Shown piece by piece: positions 53,501-61,799 of a stretch of DNA of 64,000 bases. Under the pieces are notes generated by a model. It did not search any database and had not been told where the DNA came from. It was given only the letters and a program-made list of their open reading frames with translations. This DNA comes from Sulfurospirillum tamanense. Its GTDB lineage: Bacteria > Campylobacterota > Campylobacteria > Campylobacterales > Campylobacteraceae. The translations under genes and the position numbers were made by a program. Position 1 is the first letter of the stretch, and every line of letters begins with the position of its first letter. The stretch lies in the NCBI RefSeq assembly GCF_016937535.1, contig NZ_JAFHKK010000003.1, forward strand, positions 1 through 64,000, in the 5' to 3' direction.

Positions 53501-53890
53501 TTATTTTTGGCCCAAGTGTATCCCTTTTAGCTCCATATTTAGCGCCTTGGTGGAAATGGTAACTTCCCACAAGGAAAGCACCAAAGAGACACACATCGTC
53601 ACAAGACTTAAGCCAAACACCTTCGTTCCAAGCACCAAAAACCCAAGCAACATACCAAACATGGAAATGGTACAAAGCAGTATGGAAACTACGCCAAAAA
53701 ACTGCATCCAGCGGGTTAGCTCTAAACGCTTGCGTAAGTTTTCAATCTGTTCCATCACGCTTACTTTTTTTTCCTGCTGACTTAACATGCGAATCAGCGA
53801 AGCAGTAGCCAAGAAACGGTTAGTATAGGCCAAAAGTAGCAGCGATACCGCAGGAAACAATAAAGCGGGCGTTGAAATTTCAATTTGCAT
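53501..53890 (-). CDS. DUF2721 membrane protein
   Basis: 129 residues from the ATG after AGGAGGT. Three hydrophobic stretches with a basic middle (LSQQEKKVSVMEQIENLRKR) and ALLFPAVSLLLLAYTNRFL at the N-terminus, as in DUF2721. Function unknown. Confidence 0.78.
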   Translation of the reverse strand: MQIEISTPALLFPAVSLLLLAYTNRFLATASLIRMLSQQEKKVSVMEQIENLRKRLELTRWMQFFGVVSILLCTISMFGMLLGFLVLGTKVFGLSLVTMCVSLVLSLWEVTISTKALNMELKGIHLGQK

Positions 53891-53939
53891 CGTTACCTCC
53901 TGCAGCACACAATACTGGCTGGTGTTAAATGTATTGCTT

Positions 53940-56900
53940 TTACCATGAAAATTTCTCCTGAGGTTTCTCTAGTGTAGCCGCAGGAACAGGCGCGGCATAA
54001 AAATACCCTTGCGCCAAAAAGCACCCTTGACTCAACAAAAACTCTTTTTGCACTGCATCTTCTACTCCTTCAGCTAGGACCTCAAGCCCCAAACTTTTGC
54101 CTAGTGCTAAAATTGCTTTAGTAATAGCCATGTCATCTAAATCTTCTGGAATGTCACGAATGAATGAGCGGTCAACTTTGAGCCTATCTAGGGGAAATTG
54201 CTTCAAATAGCTCAGCGACGAATACCCAATGCCAAAGTCATCTACCGCCAACGTAATGCCCAATTTTTTCAGCTTGTCCATGAGAGCTCTTGCCACTTTT
54301 GGGTTTTGCATGATGTATGTTTCGGTAAGTTCTAATTCCAAATAATGCGGGTCTAGGCCAGTTTTTTGTGTAATTGCATGCACTGCTTCGTACAAATCAT
54401 CATGGGTGATTTGAATGGCAGAAATGTTAACCGCAGTTTTCCATGTTGGACCGCACAACCCCTTATCTACCCATGCTTTGGTTTGCACACAAGCAATCTC
54501 CAACAACTGGCGCCCAATAGGAATGATGAGCTTAGTCCCCTCAGCGAGCGGGATGAATTTATCTGGCATGATAATCCCCATGCCAGAATGCTCCCAGCGC
54601 GCCAACGCCTCAACCCCCATCATCTTTCCTGTGCGCATATCTATTTGAGGCTGATAAAACAAAGTGAATTCTTGGGCGTCAATCGCACGGCGCAATTCGT
54701 TTTCCATGAGCATTTTTTCAAAAAGCGTATGGGTGATTTCGGTGGTGTAGAAAGTGTATGTGTTACGACCAGACTCTTTTGCCTTATACATTGCCGCATC
54801 TGCATTTTTGATTAATGTCTCAATGTCTTTGCCATCATTTGGGTACAAAGAGATGCCCACACTACATGTTAGGTTAAAACTACGCTCATTCACCAAAAAA
54901 GGTTCCTTGAAGAGCTCTAAAACCCGCTTCACAACTTGTTCCAAATACAGCAAATCCTCATACTCTTCAAGTACAATTACAAACTCATCGCCACCAATTC
55001 TCGCCACTGTATCTTTCTCACGCAGCAAGCCACGAAACCTCACAGCTACCTCTTGCAAAATCAAATCCCCAACCGAATGTCCAAAAGTATCATTGATTTC
55101 TTTAAATTGGTCCAAGTCCATAAATAATACGGCAATTTTAAACGCATCACGTCGCGCCCATTCGATAGCATGCCCTAGCCTTGCTTCAAGAAGCAGTCTA
55201 TTGGGGAGTTTTGTCAACGGATCATGGTGGGCCATAAACTCTAGTTGCTGTTGGGTTTTTTTCATGAGTGTAATGTCTGAGAAAACACCAATATAATGCA
55301 CCACTTCTCCCAAGGTATCTTTGACTTGCGAAATTGTCAAAAGTTCTGGGTATGTCTCTCCATTTTTACGTGAATTCCACAACTCGCCCTGCCAATTCCC
55401 GTGGTCCAAGATGCGCTTCCACATGGCTTGATAAAAAGACGCTTCTTGAATTCCCGAAGAGAGTACGGTGGGGTGTTTTCCTATCACTTCATCGGCGGTG
55501 TATCCTGTGATCTGAGTAAAAGCAGGGTTAACAGAGGTAATAATTTGATTTTTATCGGTGACAATAATACCCTCGGCAGTATTGTCAAATACACTCTGGG
55601 CAAGCAACTGTTGTTGTTCTTGTTTGCGCTTTTGGGTGATATCATGGGCCACGCCCACAAGGCCTATAACCTCATTATTTTCATCAATCAAAGGCGATTT
55701 TCGCACTTCAAGCACATACTGGGAGCCATCTTTTTTATAAACAGTTTCGATAAAAGTCAAGTGTTGGCGGGTTTTGAAAACCTCCATGTCTGTCACATCA
55801 CACTGCTTGGCTACCCCTTCAGGGTAGAGCGTCTGGGAAGTTTTTCCCAAAATACTCTCTTTATCAAACCCAATAAAATCAAACCACGGCTGATTACCTC
55901 CGATGTATTCACAGTGGGTATTTTTATAAAAAATAAAATCTCCAACCGAGTTAATCACCGTAGAAAGAAGCTTTTCTTGTGCTATTAGAGCGCTGTTTGC
56001 TCTGTGTCGTTCAGAAATATCTTGCACGAATCCAACAATGTGTTTTACTTCCCCTGTTTTTGAGCGTTGTACGCTTAATGCTACCTCCACCCAAATGTAC
56101 GACCCATCTTTCTTTTTATAACGTTTTTCAAATTTCTCTTCCGCGTGAACAGCGCCCTTAATGAGGCGATCACGCACTAGATGGCTCATAGAAACGTCTT
56201 CAGGGTGGGAAATGTCTGAAATATTTTTACCCACAAGCTCTTCTTGGAAATACCCCAACAAAGTTGCCATGTAAGGATTTGCCGCTAGGATTATCCCTTC
56301 TTGGGAAATATATCCAATACCAATAGCATGTTGGTTAAAAGTCTCCTCATAAAGGCTTTGGCGCTCCTCCAAGGAGTCTTTGATTAAATCTACCTGCTCT
56401 GTAAGCTCGAGGTTTAGTCGGTGAATGGCACTAATGTCGCTCAGCAAAAGCTTAATCACCGTTGTTCCTAAAATTACCGAACAACTTGCACTAAAGCGAT
56501 AGGTTTTTTGGTTAAGGGTAATGTACTCTTCAATATGTCGGTTTCCTTGTCCAAAAACCCGTAGGGTTTCTTCCCATAATGTTTTAGGTAAAAAAACCTC
56601 CACCTCATCATCAATCCCTATCCCCAGTTCTTGCTTAGCACGCTCATTTGCCCATCCGACAACATGTGCATCACCCAAATCCAACACTTCAATCATTAAT
56701 TCATTCATTTGGTTATACATCAAACGATTTGACTGAAGCTTTTTTTCCAAGAAATTGCTATAACTGCCTTGAAGATTACGCAAAATATCGCGGGTTGTCA
56801 TAACAAAATAAACAGACTGCCCCCTATCAAAAATAGCAATGCGACGAATATTTTGCTCTCTAATAACTTCAAGCACATGATCAACCTCTACATTGGATTC

Positions 56901-57521
56901 AAAAAAGACAAGAGGAGCGTGCATCACTTTGGCTAGAGGGAGCGAAAAAATTTCAGGAGTTTGTGCAAGGTGCAAAACATCGCTTTCCGTAACAATGCCT
57001 TCGGGCTTGTTTTTTTCGCCCACCAATACCGAGCCAATATTGTGTTTTGCCATCACCGCAATTGCCTCTCCTAAGGATTGCTCTGGCTTAAGAACAATGG
57101 CCTCGGATGCAATATGTAAAAAATCATACAGCTTTGAACTTGCTTTAAAAATATCTGCTTCAAACTGATAAATAATCTCTTCTTGACTCACCGTCCCAAG
57201 GTATTCTCCACTATCGCCCACTACCACAATACGGCGCAGTTTTTGATCTACCATCAGCCCAAGGGCATACTCCAAGGAGCGATTTCCGTTGGATTTTACC
57301 AATTGACGCGAGCATAAAGAACAGGCTAAAGACCTCATGGTGTTTTTTTCATGCAACAGTCGCAACACATCACGCTCTGTGATAATCCCATAAGGTTTAC
57401 CTTGCTGGAGCATTACCATGTGGTTTACACCGCGAGTATTCATAAGAGTGATAATTTCACCCACACTTTTGCCGCACTCAATGGCGTCATTTTTAGGCTT
57501 AATAAAATTCTTTAAAATCAT
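53940..57521 (-). CDS. Large CBS-PAS-GGDEF-EAL cyclic di-GMP protein
   Basis: 1193 residues, no membrane segments. Four CBS motifs (about 1-250; MVMLQQGKPYGIITERDVL, then EGIVTESDVLHLA and others) are followed by a helical or PAS-like linker and at least three PAS domains (about 390-760). GGDEF comes next (GGDEFVIVLEE, intact) and then EAL (EALARW, intact). Both activities look possible. CBS input suggests coupling of cyclic di-GMP to adenine-nucleotide levels; PAS domains add redox or ligand sensing. Confidence 0.87.
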   Translation of the reverse strand: MILKNFIKPKNDAIECGKSVGEIITLMNTRGVNHMVMLQQGKPYGIITERDVLRLLHEKNTMRSLACSLCSRQLVKSNGNRSLEYALGLMVDQKLRRIVVVGDSGEYLGTVSQEEIIYQFEADIFKASSKLYDFLHIASEAIVLKPEQSLGEAIAVMAKHNIGSVLVGEKNKPEGIVTESDVLHLAQTPEIFSLPLAKVMHAPLVFFESNVEVDHVLEVIREQNIRRIAIFDRGQSVYFVMTTRDILRNLQGSYSNFLEKKLQSNRLMYNQMNELMIEVLDLGDAHVVGWANERAKQELGIGIDDEVEVFLPKTLWEETLRVFGQGNRHIEEYITLNQKTYRFSASCSVILGTTVIKLLLSDISAIHRLNLELTEQVDLIKDSLEERQSLYEETFNQHAIGIGYISQEGIILAANPYMATLLGYFQEELVGKNISDISHPEDVSMSHLVRDRLIKGAVHAEEKFEKRYKKKDGSYIWVEVALSVQRSKTGEVKHIVGFVQDISERHRANSALIAQEKLLSTVINSVGDFIFYKNTHCEYIGGNQPWFDFIGFDKESILGKTSQTLYPEGVAKQCDVTDMEVFKTRQHLTFIETVYKKDGSQYVLEVRKSPLIDENNEVIGLVGVAHDITQKRKQEQQQLLAQSVFDNTAEGIIVTDKNQIITSVNPAFTQITGYTADEVIGKHPTVLSSGIQEASFYQAMWKRILDHGNWQGELWNSRKNGETYPELLTISQVKDTLGEVVHYIGVFSDITLMKKTQQQLEFMAHHDPLTKLPNRLLLEARLGHAIEWARRDAFKIAVLFMDLDQFKEINDTFGHSVGDLILQEVAVRFRGLLREKDTVARIGGDEFVIVLEEYEDLLYLEQVVKRVLELFKEPFLVNERSFNLTCSVGISLYPNDGKDIETLIKNADAAMYKAKESGRNTYTFYTTEITHTLFEKMLMENELRRAIDAQEFTLFYQPQIDMRTGKMMGVEALARWEHSGMGIIMPDKFIPLAEGTKLIIPIGRQLLEIACVQTKAWVDKGLCGPTWKTAVNISAIQITHDDLYEAVHAITQKTGLDPHYLELELTETYIMQNPKVARALMDKLKKLGITLAVDDFGIGYSSLSYLKQFPLDRLKVDRSFIRDIPEDLDDMAITKAILALGKSLGLEVLAEGVEDAVQKEFLLSQGCFLAQGYFYAAPVPAATLEKPQEKFSW

Positions 57522-57533
57522 TCCAACTTTTCC

Positions 57534-58091
57534 TTACTGCATGTCGCCAAAAAGCAGCGCCTCTTTTACTGCCACAAAACGCTCTTCCCCACACAATTCT
57601 TTTACAATCTCTAATGCAAACTCCATCGCCGTAGCCGGACCTCGTGAAGTCATGGTATTGTGGTGGTGAACAACGCTACATGTAGACAAATAGCCCGGCG
57701 CATTAATCACTGCTTCAAAGGAAGGGTAGCACGTATAATGTTCTTTGAGAACACCTGCGTTTTTTAACGCCCAAGGGGCAGCACAAATGGCACCAATGCG
57801 CTTATTATCTCGATCAAAGGCCTGAAGCAACTCCATCACAGCCTCAGACTCGGCGAGGTGTTTAGCTCCTGGCATTCCCCCTGGAAGAACCACCATGTCG
57901 CACACATCTGCCACCACCTCGCTCAACACCATATCTGCATGTATCACTATGCCATGCGCGCCCATCACTGCTTCGCGGTCAAGTCCTGCGCTAATGACCC
58001 GTATCTGGGCACGACGCAAAACATCAATAAGAGTCACTGCTTCAATTTCTTCAAACCCATTTGCCAAGAGGATGAGTACGGTGCGCTCCAT
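57534..58091 (-). CDS. DJ-1/PfpI family protein
   Basis: 185 residues. The nucleophile elbow is GAICAAP, with the partner glutamate in ANGFEEIEA and a VVLPGGMPGA loop, as in DJ-1/YajL. These are protein/nucleotide deglycase- or chaperone-like oxidative-stress proteins. Transcribed away from the selenoprotein gene. Confidence 0.88.
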   Translation of the reverse strand: MERTVLILLANGFEEIEAVTLIDVLRRAQIRVISAGLDREAVMGAHGIVIHADMVLSEVVADVCDMVVLPGGMPGAKHLAESEAVMELLQAFDRDNKRIGAICAAPWALKNAGVLKEHYTCYPSFEAVINAPGYLSTCSVVHHHNTMTSRGPATAMEFALEIVKELCGEERFVAVKEALLFGDMQ

Positions 58092-58159
58092 CGGTCTCTC
58101 CTTGTAAAAAACGATGGGACATTATAACAAGTTCACACCCCAAATCCCCCATCTTTTGC

Positions 58160-58205
58160 TACAATAGAGTTCTTTCATACTCCCTCTAGTGAGTCGTGAA
58201 AGAAC
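58160..58205 (+). promoter_or_regulatory. Promoter and leader hairpin of the selenoprotein gene
   Basis: TACAAT at 58160-58165 with TGC just upstream. Beginning within it, GTTCTTTCA (58169-58177) pairs perfectly with TGAAAGAAC (58197-58205), and ACTC (58179-58182) with GAGT (58191-58194) inside. Because transcription would start near 58172, this could be a DNA operator or a leader stem. Confidence 0.5.
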
Positions 58206-58226
58206 GTCATACCAAAAGGAGATTCC

Positions 58227-58472
58227 ATGCGTGTCACTATCACTTACTGCAACGTTTGAAAATTTTATCCCAGAGCTTCCCGTGTGGAAGAAGAACTCAA
58301 AACTGCATTTCCTGATATTTCAGTTGAACTCATTCCCGGCAGTGGCAGTGTATTTGATGTAGAAGTGGACGGAGTACGAATTTTTTCAAAGAAAGAAGGT
58401 GGCCCAGACCAATACCGACGCTTTCCCGAAGAGGGCGAAATCACTGCTCTAATCAAACAGATTAAAGCATAA
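58227..58472 (+). CDS. SelW-like (Rdx family) selenoprotein, in-frame TGA decoded as selenocysteine
   Basis: 81 residues from the ATG at 58227 (AAAAGGAG at five bases). The sequence reads MRVTITYCNV then TGA (58257-58259) then KFYPRASRVEEEL and on to QYRRFPEEGEITALIKQIKA. The C-x-x-[TGA] arrangement is the CxxU redox motif of SelW/SelT-type Rdx proteins; the region downstream (GSGSVFDVEVDG, IFSKKEGGP) is typical of the fold. Gene callers that stop at TGA would report only the 62-residue C-terminal piece starting at 58284. Confidence 0.88.
58276..58290 (+). promoter_or_regulatory. Candidate bacterial SECIS hairpin
   Basis: CTTCC-CGTGT-GGAAG begins 16 bases after the TGA, in the distance range of bacterial SECIS elements, which bind SelB within the coding region. 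The short stem is perfect; assignment rests on position and the selenoprotein call. Confidence 0.5.
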
Positions 58473-58475
58473 AAT

Positions 58476-58515
58476 ACCGCCTTACATGTAACCCTTTACA
58501 TGTAAGGCGGTTTTA
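58476..58515. terminator. Bidirectional terminator built from two inverted TTACATGTAA copies
   Basis: ACCGCCTTACATGTAA (58476-58491) and its exact complement (58496-58511) form a perfect 16-base stem with a CCCT loop, followed by TTTT. The other strand is preceded by AAAATA, giving a T-rich tail for efp. It separates the converging selenoprotein and efp genes. Confidence 0.88.
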
Positions 58516-58526
58516 GTATTATTTTC

Positions 58527-59093
58527 TCACTTACTCACACGCTCTAGGTATTCACCTTTAACCGTATCCACGCGAATCACTTCCCCTTCAAGTACGTGAA
58601 AAGGAATCTGCACTACCGCTCCGCTCTCAAGGGTTGCTGGCTTTTTGCCTCCTTGGGAATCACCCTTGAAGTTCGGCGGGGTTTCAACGATTTTAAGCTC
58701 AACCGTTCCGGGAACTTCAACGTCAATAGCTTGACCATTGTGGAACAAAATATCCACCATCATGCCATCAATCATCCATTTAATCACATCGCCCACTTGG
58801 TCATGGGAAATGCCCACTTGCTCATAAGATTCCGTATCCATAAATTGCAACAACTCACCATCATCATACAAATACTGCATCTGCTTTTGCACCAAATTGG
58901 GTTGTTCGCACTTATCTCCTGCATGAAACGTTTTTTCAATCACTTTACCGTTGAAGTACGATTTGATTTTTACCCGCACAAACGCTGCGCCTTTGCCGGG
59001 CTTTACATGCTGGTACTCTGTGATTTTATACGGTACGCCATTAAGCTCGATTTTGAGCCCTTTTTTTAAGTCTCCCATGGAGTAAGAAGCCAT
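58527..59093 (-). CDS. efp: Elongation factor P
   Basis: 188 residues from the ATG five bases after AGGAG; the ATG one codon upstream is too close. [20 protein letters not shown], with the modifiable lysine in PGKGAAF, and the [15 protein letters not shown] stretch are EF-P marks. Relieves ribosome stalling at proline runs. Confidence 0.95.
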   Translation of the reverse strand: MASYSMGDLKKGLKIELNGVPYKITEYQHVKPGKGAAFVRVKIKSYFNGKVIEKTFHAGDKCEQPNLVQKQMQYLYDDGELLQFMDTESYEQVGISHDQVGDVIKWMIDGMMVDILFHNGQAIDVEVPGTVELKIVETPPNFKGDSQGGKKPATLESGAVVQIPFHVLEGEVIRVDTVKGEYLERVSK

Positions 59094-59177
59094 CATCTCT
59101 CCTAAAAAATTTTTAAAAGTATAGCCAATTTTAGATTAGACTTTTCGCAAATTCCACAGGATGACAAAAATTAGATG

Positions 59178-59201
59178 AAACATACAGTATTAAGTATGTT
59201 T
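59178..59201. promoter_or_regulatory. Palindrome between efp and the HTH gene
   Basis: AAACATAC and GTATGTTT form an 8-base inverted repeat in a very AT-rich 230-base divergent region; a related ACATATACTGT lies at about 59249-59259. Possible operators for the small HTH protein. Confidence 0.4.
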
Positions 59202-59326
59202 ACCTATTTTATTTACAAATTATTTACATTTTAATATATATTTTATAACATATACTGTAAACTTACAAAGTTTTTTTTCACTAAAAATATATTTTAATGG
59301 TTTAAATATACACTTTAGGTAGCATA

Positions 59327-59575
59327 ATGAACACGTCTGATATTTTTAATCTTTTGCACAGCAGTGTTGAGGCACAGCAATTAGGCAAACGCATTTCCCA
59401 TAAAGAAATGGCGCACTTGTTGGGTGTTTCTATGCGCACTTACCAAGAGTGGCGTCTTGGCAACAATGCACCAAAGGCGGTTAAAGCGGTGTTTAAAATG
59501 TTGGGATTATTAAATGATGATGATGTGGTTCGATTGATTAAACGCGTAAAAAATGCCCAAAGGGAAGTGCGATGA
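59327..59575 (+). CDS. Small helix-turn-helix regulator
   Basis: 82 residues. The helix-turn-helix is ISHKEMAHLLGVSMRTYQEW; the C-terminus is basic (RLIKRVKNAQREVR). Likely a DNA-binding regulator of itself and the following gene. Overlaps the next start by ATGA. Confidence 0.75.
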   Translation: MNTSDIFNLLHSSVEAQQLGKRISHKEMAHLLGVSMRTYQEWRLGNNAPKAVKAVFKMLGLLNDDDVVRLIKRVKNAQREVR

Positions 59576-59742
59576 CACATGTTTCCATTCAAGAAAAACA
59601 AGGACTTGAGGAGTTATTTTTATGCCTAGGCAAACAGCAACAACGTCGTTGCCCTAAAGCATTCGCAAAAGAGATTCGAGGAAAAATTTTACGTTTTTTG
59701 GCCAAGGCACGCCGCAGAAAAAAGGCGGCCTTGGGCCATTAA
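59572..59742 (+). CDS. 56-residue basic protein downstream of the HTH regulator
   Basis: Starts in an ATGA overlap with the regulator and runs to TAA at 59740-59742, four bases before serA's end. Lysine/arginine-rich helical tail (FLAKARRRKKAALGH) and two cysteines. Short, but the overlap and codon use support translation. Function unknown. Confidence 0.6.
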   Translation: MTHVSIQEKQGLEELFLCLGKQQQRRCPKAFAKEIRGKILRFLAKARRRKKAALGH

Positions 59743-59745
59743 GGC

Positions 59746-61320
59746 TTATAAAACTGCGTATTCTGCCCAGATGCAGGTTTTGAGTCCATTGAGTTTTGCT
59801 AGAATGTGCTTATCAATAGCTTCGTCCACCAAAATAACAGCAAGTGCCATGCCATGCTCATCTCTTCCTAGTCTAAAGTCTGCGATATTAATGTGGTGTT
59901 CGGCCAAAATGGAACTGATATCCATGATAACCCCTGGCACATCGGAGTTTTTGAAAACAATCATTTTACCCTTAGGCTTAAAATCTGTCTTAAACCCATT
60001 AATGTTTACAATGCGTTGCTCACTTTCGCCAAAAACAGTACCACTGATGCTCGTCATGCCCTTTTCAGTAGTAACTTTGACTGTGATTTTGTTATCATAG
60101 CCACTTTTTGGCTCAACAATTGTTGAGGTTTTAACCCCTTTTTCCTTTGCCACAAACCCTGCATTCACATAGTTGATTGTTTCGCCAAGAGACTCCCTAA
60201 AAGACCCCACCAAAGCAAATGTCAACATAGAATTTACATATTTTCCAATATTTCCCTCGGCCTCAAGGCGCACAGAAGTAATGGGGTGTTTATTGATTTG
60301 TGCAGCCATGTGCGACATCTTTTGAAGCAACTCTACATAAGGCATCACAAAAGGAGGTAACTCTTCTACTTTAAAAGGGAGGTTGAGAGCATTGGGATAA
60401 CTCGTTCCTCGCAGTGCCGCTAGAGCTTGTTCAGCTGCTTGAATCGCAATTTTTTCTTGAGACTCTAAGGTGTTTGCGCCAAGATGAGGTGTGACACAAA
60501 TATTTTCAATCTCTAGCAATGGATGGTCAGCTGCTGGCTCATAAGAAAACACATCTATGGCCGCATAGGCAACCTTTCCGCTACGCAAACCGCGCTCCAA
60601 AGCTGCTTCATTATACAATCCGCCACGGGCCACATTAATCAGCCGAACCCCCTCTTTCATTTGTACAATTTCTTCATCATCAATAATATTCAGGGTTTCT
60701 TTATTTTTTGGCGTATGAATCGTGATAAAATCGCAAGCCAAAATGTCGTTAAAATTTTCCGTGTATGTCATTCCCAAGTCTGTCACTTTAGAAGAAGGAA
60801 TATAAGGGTCATAGGCAACAATTTCCATTTCAAACGATTTTGCTCGCACAGCCACCCGACTACCAATATTTCCAAAGCCTATAACGCCTAATTTTTTCCC
60901 ACACAACTCAACACCATACCATTTTTCGCGCTTCCACACACGATCGTGCTTGAGGTGGTTATGAGCTTGGGGCAAACTTCGCGCTGAAGCTAGTAGGTGT
61001 GCCATCGTAAGTTCTACTGCTGCAATGGTATTGGCCGTTGGAACATTCATAGCAATAATGCCTCGCTTACTACATGCCTCCAAATCCACATTATCCACCC
61101 CTACGCCTGCGCGCACAAGCGACTTGAGGTTTGTTGCCGCATTTAGGAAAGTTTCATCCACATCCGTGGGGCTGCGCGTAATGGCAACATCTGCCTTATC
61201 CATTAACCCTAACAATTCATTTTTGGGCACTTTGGTCGCATCAATAACTTCTACGCCCTCTTGTTTTAGAAGTTCAAATCCTTTGGAGTGGATTGCGTCA
61301 CATACAATTACCGTTTTCAT
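59746..61320 (-). CDS. serA: D-3-phosphoglycerate dehydrogenase
   Basis: 524 residues from the ATG at 61320 (overlapping the upstream stop as ATGA). NAD-binding GVIGFGNIGSRVAVRAK, catalytic NVARGGLYNEAAL and the H in CVTPHLGANTLES; a C-terminal regulatory part with an ACT domain (VPGVIMDISSILAEHHINIA). First enzyme of serine biosynthesis. In Campylobacter the same neighbours (rpsA, a small gene, serA) occur. Confidence 0.95.
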   Translation of the reverse strand: MKTVIVCDAIHSKGFELLKQEGVEVIDATKVPKNELLGLMDKADVAITRSPTDVDETFLNAATNLKSLVRAGVGVDNVDLEACSKRGIIAMNVPTANTIAAVELTMAHLLASARSLPQAHNHLKHDRVWKREKWYGVELCGKKLGVIGFGNIGSRVAVRAKSFEMEIVAYDPYIPSSKVTDLGMTYTENFNDILACDFITIHTPKNKETLNIIDDEEIVQMKEGVRLINVARGGLYNEAALERGLRSGKVAYAAIDVFSYEPAADHPLLEIENICVTPHLGANTLESQEKIAIQAAEQALAALRGTSYPNALNLPFKVEELPPFVMPYVELLQKMSHMAAQINKHPITSVRLEAEGNIGKYVNSMLTFALVGSFRESLGETINYVNAGFVAKEKGVKTSTIVEPKSGYDNKITVKVTTEKGMTSISGTVFGESEQRIVNINGFKTDFKPKGKMIVFKNSDVPGVIMDISSILAEHHINIADFRLGRDEHGMALAVILVDEAIDKHILAKLNGLKTCIWAEYAVL

Positions 61321-61796
61321 AACCAAGCCTCTTTTACAATGGATTCTATATCATATTCTTTCAACCGCTCTACTACACCCTGCAGCATCTCTTTTTGCTG
61401 AGCATTCACATAAATCACATTACCTTGACGGTCTTTAACAACGCTATAGGCAAAAGGAAATGCCTGGAGTGTCTGCATAATGCAAAAATGAGAGTATAAG
61501 TCGCTGCGTTCAATAACCAACTGAAAAATATGCTCTTTGGGAGGTTTTGCCTCTTGGAGTTCAAGTTTAATAAAAAGTTCATTAACAGGAAAGTGGTAAT
61601 CCAAAGAAGCTGCTTGGGCCATTTTTTGGGCCCAAGAGCTTGCTTGAATCATTGGCTGAGGTGTTTGCTTTTCACTAGGAGTAACTGCTACCGCCCGTGC
61701 TGTGGTTTGATTGGCGAAACGAACAAGTGCTATAAACACTATCACCAAGAAAAGACTCAGCAGCACAAAGGAGGAAAACAGTATACGTTTGCGCAT
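61317..61796 (-). CDS. Single-span membrane protein between rpsA and serA
   Basis: 159 residues, one N-terminal membrane segment (ILFSSFVLLSLFLVIVFIAL), then a soluble domain of unknown type (FIKLELQEAKPPKEHIFQLV, VNAQQKEMLQGVVERLKEYD). Conserved in place between rpsA and serA in Campylobacter as I remember it; function unknown. Confidence 0.72.
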   Translation of the reverse strand: MRKRILFSSFVLLSLFLVIVFIALVRFANQTTARAVAVTPSEKQTPQPMIQASSWAQKMAQAASLDYHFPVNELFIKLELQEAKPPKEHIFQLVIERSDLYSHFCIMQTLQAFPFAYSVVKDRQGNVIYVNAQQKEMLQGVVERLKEYDIESIVKEAWL

Positions 61797-61799
61797 TAC

